Shown: positions 50,829-59,838 of the stretch, piece by piece | Position numbering within the stretch: the stretch's first letter is position 1 | Layout of the letters: the number at the start of each line of letters is the position of its first letter | NCBI RefSeq assembly: GCF_018780585.1 | Contig: NZ_JADMJL010000017.1 | Coordinates: forward strand, 1-64,000 | Source: Methyloversatilis discipulorum | Lineage (GTDB): Bacteria > Pseudomonadota > Gammaproteobacteria > Burkholderiales > Rhodocyclaceae | Direction of reading: 5' to 3' | DNA length: 64,000 bases | Translations under genes and position numbers: made by a program | Notes under the pieces: model-generated | What the model was told of the DNA's origin: nothing | What the model saw: the letters and a program-made list of their open reading frames with translations, nothing else | Databases searched by the model: none

Positions 50829-51722
50829 TCACGCCCTCTGTGATCTCCTTGCGTAGGATTCGACGAAGTCGGCCGCCGCCTTGCTGCCGCCGGCGAAGGA
50901 CCTCATGGCCTCTTCGTGCAGCAGTGACAGCGCGGTCATCTTCACTTCATTGGCGCGGTCGCCGAGGAAGAAGTCGGCCAGCTTGCGTGGACGCGGAATG
51001 TCCACCTCGATGGTGGCTCTCACCCGGGTCGGGATGTTGCTCATGATGATCAGGCGGTCGGCCAGGAACAGCGCCTCGTCGATGTCGGTGGTAACGAAGA
51101 AGGTCGTGCGGCGGGACTCCTCGTACAGCGCGGAGTAGTACTCCCACATCAGTTCCTTCGACATCGCGTCCAGTCCGCGGAACGGCTCGTCGAGGATCAT
51201 CACTTCAGGGTTGTTGATCATCGCGCGCGCGAGTTCCGCCCGCCGCTGCATGCCACCGGACAGCTGCATCGGATACTTGCTGCGGAAGTCGCGCAGGCCC
51301 ACCTTGTCGAGCAGGAACTCGGCGAGATCGCGGGCCTTCTTGTCGTCCTCACCTCGCGCAATCGGTCCATACATGATGTTGTCGTACGACGTCATCCACG
51401 GAAAGAGCGCCGACTCCTGAAACACCACCAGTCGATCCCGACCCGGCCCGGTGACCGGCTTGCCATTCAGCAGGATGTTGCCCGTCGTCGGCTTCTCGAA
51501 ACCCGCGAGCAACTTGATCAGGGTGCTCTTGCCGCAGCCGGAGGGACCGATCATCACGGTGAGCTTGCCGCGCTCGACGTTGAACGAACAGTCCTTCACC
51601 ACCTTCTTCTCGAACAGCCCCGTGCCGTAGGACTTGCAGACATTGCTGACGATCATTTCCCCGGCACTGATCGCGATCTTGCTGGTGATCGGCGCCATCG
51701 CACCGTGTTGTGCACTTGCCAT
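50829..51722 (-). CDS. ABC transporter ATPase 1 (nitrate/sulfonate/taurine type)
   Basis: 297 aa; ribosome site GTAAGGAGGCG. Walker A GPSGCGKST, Q loop VVFQESALFPW, signature LSGGMQRRAELARAM, Walker B VMILDEPFRGLD; the switch His is replaced (FFVTTDIDEAL, D for H). The C-terminal extension of about 50 residues (LADFFLGDRANEVKMTALSL) is like the second ATPase. The 168-bp gap to the amidohydrolase has no gene. Confidence 0.88.
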   Translation of the reverse strand: MASAQHGAMAPITSKIAISAGEMIVSNVCKSYGTGLFEKKVVKDCSFNVERGKLTVMIGPSGCGKSTLIKLLAGFEKPTTGNILLNGKPVTGPGRDRLVVFQESALFPWMTSYDNIMYGPIARGEDDKKARDLAEFLLDKVGLRDFRSKYPMQLSGGMQRRAELARAMINNPEVMILDEPFRGLDAMSKELMWEYYSALYEESRRTTFFVTTDIDEALFLADRLIIMSNIPTRVRATIEVDIPRPRKLADFFLGDRANEVKMTALSLLHEEAMRSFAGGSKAAADFVESYARRSQRA

Positions 51723-51733
51723 GATTCGCCTCC

Positions 51734-52555
51734 TTACCGTGTTCTGAGCCAGGGTGTGAAGAAGCCACCGATGCCGCGCAGAAGCTCGCTGCACGCATAG
51801 CCGGCGATGCCGATGCTGATCATTCCGATGACGATCTGCTCATAGGAGCCGCCGACATAGGAATTCCAGATGAAGAACCCAAGACCGCCGCCCGATCCCC
51901 CGCCGCCACCGCCGCCGGAAATCATCTCGGCGGCCACCACCACGTTCCAGGTGATGCCCATGCCCACCGATGAACCCACCACGATGGACGGCACGGTCGC
52001 CGGCAGCACGATGCGCCTGAAGATGTCCCACTGCGACGAGCCCATCGCCTGTGCAGACTGGTAGAAGCGCATGTCGATCGACCGCGCACCGCCCAGCACG
52101 TTGATCACCACCGTGAAGAAGGCGCCGAGGAAGGTGACGAACGCAATCGACAGCTCTTCGGTCGGCCAGAAGATGATGGCGACCGGCACCCAGGCAAGCG
52201 GCGGTATCGGCCGCAGGATTTCGAACGACGGGAAGGTGATCGAATTGAAAGTTCGACTGACCGCCATCAGCAGGCCAAGCGGTATGCCGATCACCATCGC
52301 CGCGACGAAGCCGCTCAGTACGCGCATCAGGCTCAGGTACCAGCTCTGCCAGTAGCCGGTATCACCCAGCAGGTCCCACCACACCGACAGCACGCTGGTC
52401 GGCGGCGGTACCAGCCCGATCCAGGGCATCGTGAAGCCCGCCCATTCCTTCGACCGCGATCCCGCCTCCCACAGAATCAGGAAAACGGTGATCGACACGA
52501 TGGCGCGCAGCGTCGTGCGACTGAACAGCGAACGCCGTATCTTCTTCATGTTCAT
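51734..52555 (-). CDS. ABC transporter permease 1 with Gly-rich insertion
   Basis: 273 aa, about six transmembrane helices, BPD_transp_1 family; EAA-like loop AQAMGSSQWDIFRRIVLPAT. After the conserved AAEMIS there is a run GGGGGGGSGGG where relatives, including the second permease here, have QYG. It pairs with ATPase 1, 11 bp downstream. Confidence 0.87.
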   Translation of the reverse strand: MNMKKIRRSLFSRTTLRAIVSITVFLILWEAGSRSKEWAGFTMPWIGLVPPPTSVLSVWWDLLGDTGYWQSWYLSLMRVLSGFVAAMVIGIPLGLLMAVSRTFNSITFPSFEILRPIPPLAWVPVAIIFWPTEELSIAFVTFLGAFFTVVINVLGGARSIDMRFYQSAQAMGSSQWDIFRRIVLPATVPSIVVGSSVGMGITWNVVVAAEMISGGGGGGGSGGGLGFFIWNSYVGGSYEQIVIGMISIGIAGYACSELLRGIGGFFTPWLRTR

Positions 52556-52558
52556 TGC

Positions 52559-53422
52559 TCAGCCCTCCTTCTCGCCGGAAGCAAAGGACTTGCGCGCCTC
52601 TTCATGCACGACCGACGCGGTTTCCTCGAGCAGTTCGCGGAAACGCGGGCTGGTCAGCACGCTGTAGTCCCGCGGATGCGGTATGTCGACCTCGAGCACC
52701 TTCTTCGGGCGACACGGCCGCGTCGTCATGATCACCAGCTTGTGGCCGAGGAAGATCGCCTCTTCCAGGTCGTGGGTAATGAAGAAGATGGTCACCTTGT
52801 TCTTGTAATAGATGTCGAGCAGCGACTCGTGCATCACCGACCGGGTCAGCGAATCGAGCGCCCGGTAGGGCTCGTCGAACAGCAGCACCTTGGGGTCGTT
52901 CATCAGTGCGCGCACGATCTCGACCCGTCGCCTCAGGCCCGATGACACCTCACCCGGATAGTTGTGCTCGGTGCCGCTGAGGCCCGCATCGGCCATCATG
53001 CTGCGCGCCTTCTCGATGATCTCTTTCTTGCTCAGCTTGCCCTGCATCATCGGGCCGAAGGCAACGTTCTCGAGATTCGTCTTCCACGGGAACAGCGCGC
53101 CGTTCTGGAACACCACGATGCGGTCGGCACCCGGGTCTGCCTTCGGCTTGCCAGGACCGCAGAGCATCTCTCCATCCATGTAGATGGCGCCCGAGGTGAT
53201 GTCGTGGAAGCCGGCGATCGCGTTCAGCAGCGACGTCTTCCCGCAGCCGGACGGCCCGACGATCATGCAGATCTCGCCCGCCTTGATGTCCAGCGTGCAG
53301 TGATCGACCGCCATGACTGCGGCCCCCTCGGGGTCGTAGATCTTGACCACGTCGTCGATGCGGATCGCCCCGTAGCGCGCCTCGTTGCCCTGCGTACGTA
53401 CCTTCTCAAGCACAGCACTCAT
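52559..53422 (-). CDS. ABC transporter ATPase 2, degenerate signature
   Basis: 287 aa. Walker A GPSGCGKTS, Q loop VVFQNGALFPW, Walker B VLLFDEPYRALD, switch His in FFITHDLEEAI. The signature is VSSGLRRRVEI instead of LSGGQ, so its composite ATP site may be weak; ATPase 1 has the reverse defect (no switch His). The two probably form an asymmetric heterodimer. ATG overlaps the upstream stop. Confidence 0.88.
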   Translation of the reverse strand: MSAVLEKVRTQGNEARYGAIRIDDVVKIYDPEGAAVMAVDHCTLDIKAGEICMIVGPSGCGKTSLLNAIAGFHDITSGAIYMDGEMLCGPGKPKADPGADRIVVFQNGALFPWKTNLENVAFGPMMQGKLSKKEIIEKARSMMADAGLSGTEHNYPGEVSSGLRRRVEIVRALMNDPKVLLFDEPYRALDSLTRSVMHESLLDIYYKNKVTIFFITHDLEEAIFLGHKLVIMTTRPCRPKKVLEVDIPHPRDYSVLTSPRFRELLEETASVVHEEARKSFASGEKEG

Positions 53423-54774
53423 CACCGACCTCCCAGAGCCATTTCACGCAGACGCCACTGCATCATGTAGTTGCCGGCAACCCGGACCATCGCACTCGTC
53501 GTGTAGCCGACGATGCCAAGAGTCACCATGCCGATGATGATGGTGGGGTATCTGACCATCGTGTAGGACGTGTTGATCACGTAGCCCAGTCCGTACTGCC
53601 CGGACACCATCTCACCAGCCACCAGCGAGAACCACGCGACACCGACCGATATCTGCAGTCCGGTAAACACGTAGGGCATGGAGCCCGGCACGATCACTTC
53701 CTTGAATACCTGCCAGCGATTCGCCCCGAGACAGCAGGCGGCACGCGTGTAGGACTCGTCGATCGACTCCACACCGAGCATCGTGTTGAGTGCGGTCGCA
53801 AAGAAGGAGGCGAGGAAGGTGAGGAAGATGACGGGCGTCTCGCTGCCGGAGAACATGATGATGGCCAGCGGCACCCATGCGAGGATCGGGATCGGACGGA
53901 GCAGTTCGAATACCGGGAACACGTATTCGCGGAAGCTGCGCGACCATCCCAGGAACAGCCCCAGCGGCACCCCGAGCGCGGTCGCCAGCAGGAAGGCGAT
54001 GGCCACGCGCCGTATGCTCACCCAGATGTGCTGGTAGTACTCAGCCGTGTAGATCGACATGCCATAGACCGGATCCTCGGCGAACCACTCCTTCACCACC
54101 GTAGTCAGGCCCGGCAGATCCTCGAAGCGCGGCAGCTTGAGCACTTCCACCGTCAGGTACCAGAAGCCCAGCATCAGCGCGAAGCCCACCATCATCAGGT
54201 AGGGGTCAGGGCTCCTGAGCCACTCGCCAGCCCGGTACATGGTCAGTGTCCACGCCGAGGCCGTCTGCGGCTCCGCCTCGTTCGAGGCGGGTGTACGCGT
54301 GTCCCCCACCTTGGACAGGGTGGTCGGCACGCGCTCGGACACCGACGGCGGGAGGTAGTACTGCTGACTGATGAGCTGGGAAAAGCTCTTCAGCGCCGCC
54401 TCACCGAAATTGACGTCCTTGCGCAGAAGTTCCAGCAGGCGCGCGCCGTCGATCTTCAGGACTTCGGCCGCCTCGATACAGGCGACGTCGGCAAGCCGCA
54501 CCTTCTCGCCCTCGAGTATCGCGGCCCAGCCGAAGACATCGCCGACCTGCAGTTCCTTCTCATGCACACGCGCCTTGATGTCCGGATCGATCCGGTGCGC
54601 CACCCGGCCCGAAACCAGTACGTAGACCTCTTCGGCCGGCTGACCAGCCCCGTAGATGACCTCACCCGCCTTGAAGACCTCATGTCTCGAGATCTCGGCA
54701 ATGCCGTCCAGCGTTTCCGGCGACACGACCTGGAAGGGCAAGGTCCGCTTCAGCAAGCGTTCGACTTGTTCCAT
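53422..54774 (-). CDS. ABC permease 2 fused to N-terminal cyclic-nucleotide-binding-like domain
   Basis: 450 aa from MEQVERLLKRTLPFQ (GAGGGAAC before the ATG; an ATG 12 bp upstream is also open). Residues about 1-140 are a CNB domain: FKAGEVIYGAGQPAEEVYVL, VSGRVAHRI, and a phosphate-cassette-like VGDVFGWAAILEGEKVRLAD in which the usual Glu is Trp83 and Arg93 remains. A linker leads to a permease domain (about 185-450) with RAACCLGANRWQVFKEVIVP as its EAA loop. This fusion suggests direct ligand or redox control of uptake. Confidence 0.87.
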   Translation of the reverse strand: MEQVERLLKRTLPFQVVSPETLDGIAEISRHEVFKAGEVIYGAGQPAEEVYVLVSGRVAHRIDPDIKARVHEKELQVGDVFGWAAILEGEKVRLADVACIEAAEVLKIDGARLLELLRKDVNFGEAALKSFSQLISQQYYLPPSVSERVPTTLSKVGDTRTPASNEAEPQTASAWTLTMYRAGEWLRSPDPYLMMVGFALMLGFWYLTVEVLKLPRFEDLPGLTTVVKEWFAEDPVYGMSIYTAEYYQHIWVSIRRVAIAFLLATALGVPLGLFLGWSRSFREYVFPVFELLRPIPILAWVPLAIIMFSGSETPVIFLTFLASFFATALNTMLGVESIDESYTRAACCLGANRWQVFKEVIVPGSMPYVFTGLQISVGVAWFSLVAGEMVSGQYGLGYVINTSYTMVRYPTIIIGMVTLGIVGYTTSAMVRVAGNYMMQWRLREMALGGR

Positions 54775-54821
54775 GTTCCCTCGCATTCAACGTGTGACGC
54801 GTCCGCCCCGTGCGGACGCGC

Positions 54822-55961
54822 TCAGTTACCCTTGTAGGCCGATTCCGGCAGCGCCTTGACCGCACCGATCGGCGAGGTCAGTCCGCGCTCCTTCAGAACG
54901 GCCTGGGTGAACTCGGGCATCACGGCTTCCGGGCGAAGCTTGTCGACGTTGATGCTCTTGATGGCGAACAGGAAGGCGGTGGCATCGGTGATGAGTGCCT
55001 GCACCTCGGGCGTGATCGTGAAGGGAAGCAGCAGGCGCTGATCGACACCACCGGCGCTGTCCGGATAGCGCAGGAACATCGATGACCAGAGCGCACGCTC
55101 GGTAAAACCGGTGGTCTGCTCCATCGCCATGCGGGCGATTTCCTGCGCGTTGGCGGGGTCAGCGAGGAAGAGCTGGGCATCGAGCTCCGCGTTCAGCCAG
55201 GCTTTGACCACGTCAGGACGGGTGCGGATGAGGTCCTCGCGCATGGTGAGAAAGCCACCGTCACTTTCGTCCACTGTCGTTCCGGACGCGACGCGCTTCG
55301 CCAAACCTTCCTGCACCAGGCGGGACGCCGTCGGCTCCCACACCACCGCAGCGTCCAGCTTGCCGGCGCGGAAGCCGCTGGTGATGACTTCGATGTTTTG
55401 ATTCAGATAGGCGCCCGGAGTGATGCTCTCCTTCTTGAAGGTCTCCTGCGCGAAGCGGTCCGTGCAGCTGCCCTTGGGTACCGCCACGTTCTTTCCGTTG
55501 AGCCACTTCAGCGCTTCCTTGGAGGATGCGAAGTTGGGCGCGTCCTTGCGAGCGAGAAAGATGTTGCACTGGTCCTTGCCCAGGCCGAGCGCCGCGACGA
55601 TGCGGATGTCGGCGACCTGCTGCTTGGTCGTCGATACGATGCCCGGCATGTCACCGACGTAACCGATGTGCTGCTTGCCGGCGAGCATCGCATTGACGAC
55701 GACCGCACCCTGGAGGCCCACCGCGAAGTCGACCTTCGAGCCCTTGGGCAGGTACTTCTCGTAGAACTTCTTGCCGCGCATGACGACACCCGACCACGAC
55801 TCCGTGTAGTAGGGCTGGTAGCCCACCACCAGCTTCACCGGTTCGCCCACCTTGCCGAAGTTGATGTCGCCGGCCTGCGCGACGCCACCTGTCAGCGCAC
55901 ACGCCGCCGCTGCGAGCAGCGTCGACACCATCCTGCATACCCGATTCCTGAGATTACCCAT
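54822..55961 (-). CDS. periplasmic substrate-binding protein, nitrate/sulfonate (SsuA/TauA-like)
   Basis: 379 aa; ribosome site AGGAGGAGAG. Signal peptide about 1-30 (VSTLLAAAACALTGGVAQA). NMT1/SsuA-like blocks: VKLVVGYQPYYTESWSGVVM, MLAGKQHIGYVGDMPGIV, WLNGKNVAVPKGSCTDRF, GKLDAAVVWEPTASRLVQEG. It should capture an anionic or sulfonated compound and deliver it to the two permeases. Ligand not determinable from sequence. Confidence 0.85.
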   Translation of the reverse strand: MGNLRNRVCRMVSTLLAAAACALTGGVAQAGDINFGKVGEPVKLVVGYQPYYTESWSGVVMRGKKFYEKYLPKGSKVDFAVGLQGAVVVNAMLAGKQHIGYVGDMPGIVSTTKQQVADIRIVAALGLGKDQCNIFLARKDAPNFASSKEALKWLNGKNVAVPKGSCTDRFAQETFKKESITPGAYLNQNIEVITSGFRAGKLDAAVVWEPTASRLVQEGLAKRVASGTTVDESDGGFLTMREDLIRTRPDVVKAWLNAELDAQLFLADPANAQEIARMAMEQTTGFTERALWSSMFLRYPDSAGGVDQRLLLPFTITPEVQALITDATAFLFAIKSINVDKLRPEAVMPEFTQAVLKERGLTSPIGAVKALPESAYKGN

Positions 55962-56084
55962 GGCAAACTCTCCTCCTGATTGTTGGTATGGACATCGAAG
56001 TCTCCGCACTGCCACATCACTGCATCTGCATACCCTCGCCTCCGTTCCTTCCGGACACTTCGGGACCGTCTGTCCGGTCCGGTA

Positions 56085-56810
56085 CTAACTGTTCTGAGGT
56101 CCTGTCGTATGGCGCGCGACCAGCGTCGCCAGCCGTCGCATCACCATCAGCCCCGAGGTCGGATCGGCTTCCAGCGCATCCAGCATCGCTTCGCCGTTCA
56201 ATCGCAACAGCACCGAGTCCTCATGGCAGACGGCGCGGGCAATGCGGCGGGGATGCTGCTCCAGCAGAGCCGCCCAGCCGAACACTTCGCCCTTGCGCAA
56301 CATGAAGCCCGCGAGCCGCGTGCGGTCGTCGCGCCCTATCGTGAATTCCACGCGCCCCGACTCGAGCACGTAGAGGTCATCCGCCGGGTCATCGACCTCG
56401 TAGATCACCGTGCCCGCGGAGAGCTGCTCCCGTCGGGCCAACCCCTCCAGCCGCTCGAGCGACGCAGCGGAGACGTCCTTCAACATGTCCACCGCCTTGA
56501 GCGCACTCGACTGCAGTACGAAGATCTCGCCCTCGCTGACCTCCACCTCGTACTTCTCGAGCGGCGCCTCCGCCAGGCCGACGGCTTCGCCGGTCCGGAT
56601 GTCCCACTGCCACAGATGCTGGTGACAGGTGAGCAACTGGCCGTCGAAGTACCCTTCGTCGAGGCACACGTCCTGGTGTGGACACAGCCCCTGATACGCG
56701 TGGAAGCACTCGCCGGCATTCACCACGAGGATCTTCATGCCCTCGATGTCGTAGCTCTTCATCCCGTTGTCCGGGACGTCCGACGCACTGCAGATTCGCT
56801 GTTTTTGCAT
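56085..56810 (-). CDS. Rieske ferredoxin fused to C-terminal CNB-like domain
   Basis: 241 aa. Residues 1-105 are a Rieske [2Fe-2S] ferredoxin: CPHQDVCLDEGYFDGQ and TCHQHLWQWD give Cys43, His45, Cys62, His65. Residues about 110-235 are a CNB domain (SAGTVIYEVDDPADDLYVLE, RKGEVFGWAALLEQHPRRI), again with FGW in place of FGE and Arg kept. The Rieske half would carry electrons from the reductase to the oxygenase. The 55962-56084 spacer has no gene. Confidence 0.87.
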   Translation of the reverse strand: MQKQRICSASDVPDNGMKSYDIEGMKILVVNAGECFHAYQGLCPHQDVCLDEGYFDGQLLTCHQHLWQWDIRTGEAVGLAEAPLEKYEVEVSEGEIFVLQSSALKAVDMLKDVSAASLERLEGLARREQLSAGTVIYEVDDPADDLYVLESGRVEFTIGRDDRTRLAGFMLRKGEVFGWAALLEQHPRRIARAVCHEDSVLLRLNGEAMLDALEADPTSGLMVMRRLATLVARHTTGPQNS

Positions 56811-56820
56811 ACCGGCGGTC

Positions 56821-57861
56821 CTAGCTGAATTTGTCGTACCGGATGTTGTCTGCGGTGACGCGCGACAGCAGCAGCATCCGGATCGAGGCATCGACCGCCG
56901 GTGGCGGCCCAGCAAGATAGGCAATGACGTTGCCCAGACGTCCCACCATGTGCCGCTTGGCCACCTCGTGAACGAAGCCGCGATCGAAGCGGATCAGCGG
57001 GTAATCGTTCACCAGCGAGGACGGCGGGTCCTCATCGCTCAAGGCGACGGTGACGGCGAGTCCCTCGCCACAGACGCGACGCAGGCGCGTGAACTCGTCG
57101 AGAAAGTACACATCGCGAGACGTACGAACGCCGAAGAACACGTCGCCCGCGTGCCGACTGAAGTACTCATCCTGCTCGGCGCGCGAAAGGATGGACATGA
57201 CGCCGGCGATGCCGCTGCCGCCGGCGATGCACAGCAAATCGCGTCCAAGGCTGGGGTAGAAGGTTGCGTGCCCCAGCGGGCCGAACAGCGATACACGGGT
57301 ACCGACGCGCGACGAGGCGTCGAACAGCCAGTTCGAGAGCACGCCGTCCGGCTTGCGCCGGACGACGAAGCGCAAGGTGCGCGCATGACGATCGAAATTG
57401 ACCATCGACCAGCCGCGCATGCCTTCGACCTCGTCGACACCGAGCAGCACGAACTGGCCGGCGTCGAACTCCACCGGTGCGTCCGTTTCGACATCGATCA
57501 GCATCACGTCGTGCGTGAGCATCCCTGTCGAGGCGATGCGCCCGGCGCCTGCGCAAGGCACGCAGGAGCCGGTGTCCATCATCTGTACGAAGGCGGGCAC
57601 CTCGGCCACGACATCGGTCCGGGCCACGCACTGACACATCAGGAACTCGTCGGCCGACTTCAGGCTCTTGCGCCCGGGCGCATCAGGCCAGGCGTCATCG
57701 ATGTCGCCGGACACCCGCTTCGCCTTGCAGGTGCCACAGGTTCCACTGGCACATTCGTAGGGAAGTGCGATGCCCCGCGCCAGACCGCCGTGCAGGATCT
57801 TCTCGCCCGGTGAAGCTTCGAACAGATGCGTGCGGTTTCGTGCGTTGACCTGGATTTTCAT
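56821..57861 (-). CDS. oxygenase reductase: [2Fe-2S] ferredoxin-FAD-NAD(P)H type
   Basis: 346 aa. N-terminal plant-type cluster ECASGTCGTCKAK (Cys37, 42, 45) plus a Cys in LMCQC (76/78). Then a flavin domain (GWSMVNFDRHARTL, GPLGHATFYP) and a pyridine nucleotide domain (DLLCIAGGSGIAGVMSIL, DVFFGVRTSRDVYFLDEF). Same architecture as BenC/XylZ-type reductases. It supplies electrons to the Rieske proteins. Confidence 0.88.
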   Translation of the reverse strand: MKIQVNARNRTHLFEASPGEKILHGGLARGIALPYECASGTCGTCKAKRVSGDIDDAWPDAPGRKSLKSADEFLMCQCVARTDVVAEVPAFVQMMDTGSCVPCAGAGRIASTGMLTHDVMLIDVETDAPVEFDAGQFVLLGVDEVEGMRGWSMVNFDRHARTLRFVVRRKPDGVLSNWLFDASSRVGTRVSLFGPLGHATFYPSLGRDLLCIAGGSGIAGVMSILSRAEQDEYFSRHAGDVFFGVRTSRDVYFLDEFTRLRRVCGEGLAVTVALSDEDPPSSLVNDYPLIRFDRGFVHEVAKRHMVGRLGNVIAYLAGPPPAVDASIRMLLLSRVTADNIRYDKFS

Positions 57862-57880
57862 GTCGTGTCCCCGGCCGAGG

Positions 57881-58342
57881 TCAGAACGGAATGTGATAGC
57901 CGTAGCCAAGCAGCCGCGTATCGAGGCGCACGTTCCGACTGCGCAAAGCCGGGCCGTCATGGCCGAGCGTCACCTTGTCGTACAGCTTGCCTACCGCGAA
58001 CAGCTCGGTCTCGCCACCATCGAGCGTGGTGCGGAACACCTCGATCGTGCTGGTGACGCTCGCCTCCTCCGCCGACTCATCAATGTCCACCAGGCAGACA
58101 TTGATGTGGCGACTGATCGGCGACTTGTCGCTGTTGTGCCGATGCAGGTTCTCGAACAGCGACTTCATTCCGGCCTTGTCATGCTCCAGCCACGTCATGT
58201 CCTTGCGGATCTCGGGGCTGTATGCGGTGATGCGGTACTGGTAATCCGGCGCACACAGGTCGAGATAGCCCTTGAAATCGCGCTCGTCCATGATCAGACC
58301 GGATCTGTGGATGAGTTCGGTAATGGCGGTTCTGGTATCCAC
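57881..58342 (-). CDS. ring-hydroxylating dioxygenase beta subunit
   Basis: 153 aa from a GTG at 58342 with GAGAGG upstream (a GTG at 58381 overlapping the alpha stop is an alternative). NTF2/SnoaL-like fold: AITELIHRSGLIMDERDFKG, YLDLCAPDYQYRITAYSPEI, SRHINVCLVDID. Structural partner of the alpha subunit. Confidence 0.85.
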   Translation of the reverse strand: MDTRTAITELIHRSGLIMDERDFKGYLDLCAPDYQYRITAYSPEIRKDMTWLEHDKAGMKSLFENLHRHNSDKSPISRHINVCLVDIDESAEEASVTSTIEVFRTTLDGGETELFAVGKLYDKVTLGHDGPALRSRNVRLDTRLLGYGYHIPF

Positions 58343-58377
58343 GCTTGCCCTCTCGTATCGGTTCGGTTGATCAGGAG

Positions 58378-59583
58378 TCACTTCACCGCGACGGCCTGCT
58401 CGCCGTACGGGTCATAGGCCTTGCGGCCCATGCGGCGGCTCCATTCGGCATAGAAGTGACGCATCCCGCCTTCGTCATGGATGGTCATGTTCTCCTCGCG
58501 CCCATGGATCACCCAACGACTGTCCGTGCGCTCGCGCATCGCAAGTCCCTGGCCGTGGACGCCAAGAAGGTCCTCGTGCAGGTTGCGGCCGAACGGCCCC
58601 CAGATCATGTTGTGGTCACGGATGCGCTCGGCGCGTTGTTCAGGCGTATCGCTCTTGAGTCCAAGCCCACGGAACTCGATCAGCAGCTTGTTCGGACCGA
58701 GCGGAATAGCCGTGTCCATGCGCAGCACCGAGGTGCGCAGGTTGTAGGTCATGCCGGGGAAGATATCGATGAGCACCCAGCCGCCCGGAGCCAGACCAGG
58801 CCAGCCCACACCACGTGCCTTGCTGCCCTCGTAGGCGTCGTACTTGATCGCCATCGAACCCACCGATGCGTGACCGTTCGGATAACCGGTGTACTTCCGG
58901 TCGAAGTAACCAGGCTGGATCATGCCGGTGATGCGATTGAAGTAATGCATGTAGTCGTGATAGAACTCGCTGTTCGTGTCGTGCCACAGCTTGTAGTTCG
59001 TATTCACGACAGCCTTGTGGTAGTGGAACACCTCGAGCGGCTGGTCCAGATGCTCGTCGAGCATGCCCATCGCCTCACCGATGTATTCCCTCAGGGTGCA
59101 GCTCTCGTCATCGACGTTCACCCACACGAAGCCGCCGAAACCCAGTTCGGTCTTCACCTCGCGCAGCCCTGCATCCTTGCAGCCAAAGCGGTCCTGATAG
59201 CCCTCCTTGCCGCGGGAAATGTCGATGCAGTCGCCTGTCGCGTTGAACGACCACGCGTGGAAGATGCACGTAATGCGCTTGGCATTTCCAACCGGCTCGT
59301 AAAGAAGCGTATTGCCGCGATGCGGACAGATGTTGTAAAAGGTCCGCACCTTCATGTCCTCACCGCGGATCACGATGAGCGGCGGCCCGCCGGGATGGCT
59401 GAACGTGCGGTAGTCGTAGGCGTTCGGAATCTCCGACTCGTGGCAGGCAATGATCCAGCACTTGTTGAAGATCTTGCGCTGCTCGTCGAGAAAGATGTCC
59501 TCCTCGGTATAGATGCGCGTATCGACATAGTGAGATTCAGGGAAGCTCGGCGTCTGCTTCCACTCCACTGCGTTGCGAGACAT
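58378..59583 (-). CDS. Rieske non-haem iron oxygenase alpha subunit
   Basis: 401 aa from MSRNAVEWKQTPSFPESHYV. Rieske centre NICPHRGN...CIFHAW (Cys86, His88, Cys106, His109). Mononuclear iron site in DTNSEFYHDYMHYF (His209, His213) with an Asp expected near the C-terminal third. It should hydroxylate an aromatic ring; with a beta subunit, reductase and Rieske ferredoxin it forms a three-component system. First gene behind the leftward sigma-54-type promoter. Confidence 0.9.
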   Translation of the reverse strand: MSRNAVEWKQTPSFPESHYVDTRIYTEEDIFLDEQRKIFNKCWIIACHESEIPNAYDYRTFSHPGGPPLIVIRGEDMKVRTFYNICPHRGNTLLYEPVGNAKRITCIFHAWSFNATGDCIDISRGKEGYQDRFGCKDAGLREVKTELGFGGFVWVNVDDESCTLREYIGEAMGMLDEHLDQPLEVFHYHKAVVNTNYKLWHDTNSEFYHDYMHYFNRITGMIQPGYFDRKYTGYPNGHASVGSMAIKYDAYEGSKARGVGWPGLAPGGWVLIDIFPGMTYNLRTSVLRMDTAIPLGPNKLLIEFRGLGLKSDTPEQRAERIRDHNMIWGPFGRNLHEDLLGVHGQGLAMRERTDSRWVIHGREENMTIHDEGGMRHFYAEWSRRMGRKAYDPYGEQAVAVK

Positions 59584-59662
59584 GTGAGGTCCTTTCCGGT
59601 ACGTAACGAGGTGATGTCGTACAGCTGCTCGGATCGACGGTAATGCGCCGATAACCCGACTT

Positions 59663-59678
59663 AGCAGAAGGCGTGCCC
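59663..59678 (-). promoter_or_regulatory. sigma-54-type promoter for the Rieske/ABC cluster
   Basis: Minus strand GGGCACGCCTTCTGCT: GG and GC 10 bp apart, close to TGGCAC-N5-TTGCT. Expected start near 59652, about 70 nt before the alpha-subunit ATG. Confidence 0.65.
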
Positions 59679-59800
59679 GCAGCTGAGGACAGACTTCGTC
59701 GATGCGCCAGAACCCTTGCTGCGCAAGCCTTCTGCGTGCTCCGCGCCCTCCCGCCTCGACGACTTCACCGCGATGCCCCTCGACAGCGACCGGGCCTGCG

Positions 59801-59838
59801 GTTTCCTCGTGAAACACCCCAGCGTTTCCTGAGGAAAC
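59801..59838. promoter_or_regulatory. paired dyads, enhancer-like site between divergent sigma-54 promoters
   Basis: GTTTCCTCGTGAAAC (59801-59815) and GTTTCCTGAGGAAAC (59824-59838), centres 23 bp apart (about two helical turns). They lie about 155-170 bp from both sigma-54-type promoters. This fits a bacterial enhancer-binding protein site; the activator gene is not in the window. Confidence 0.65.
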
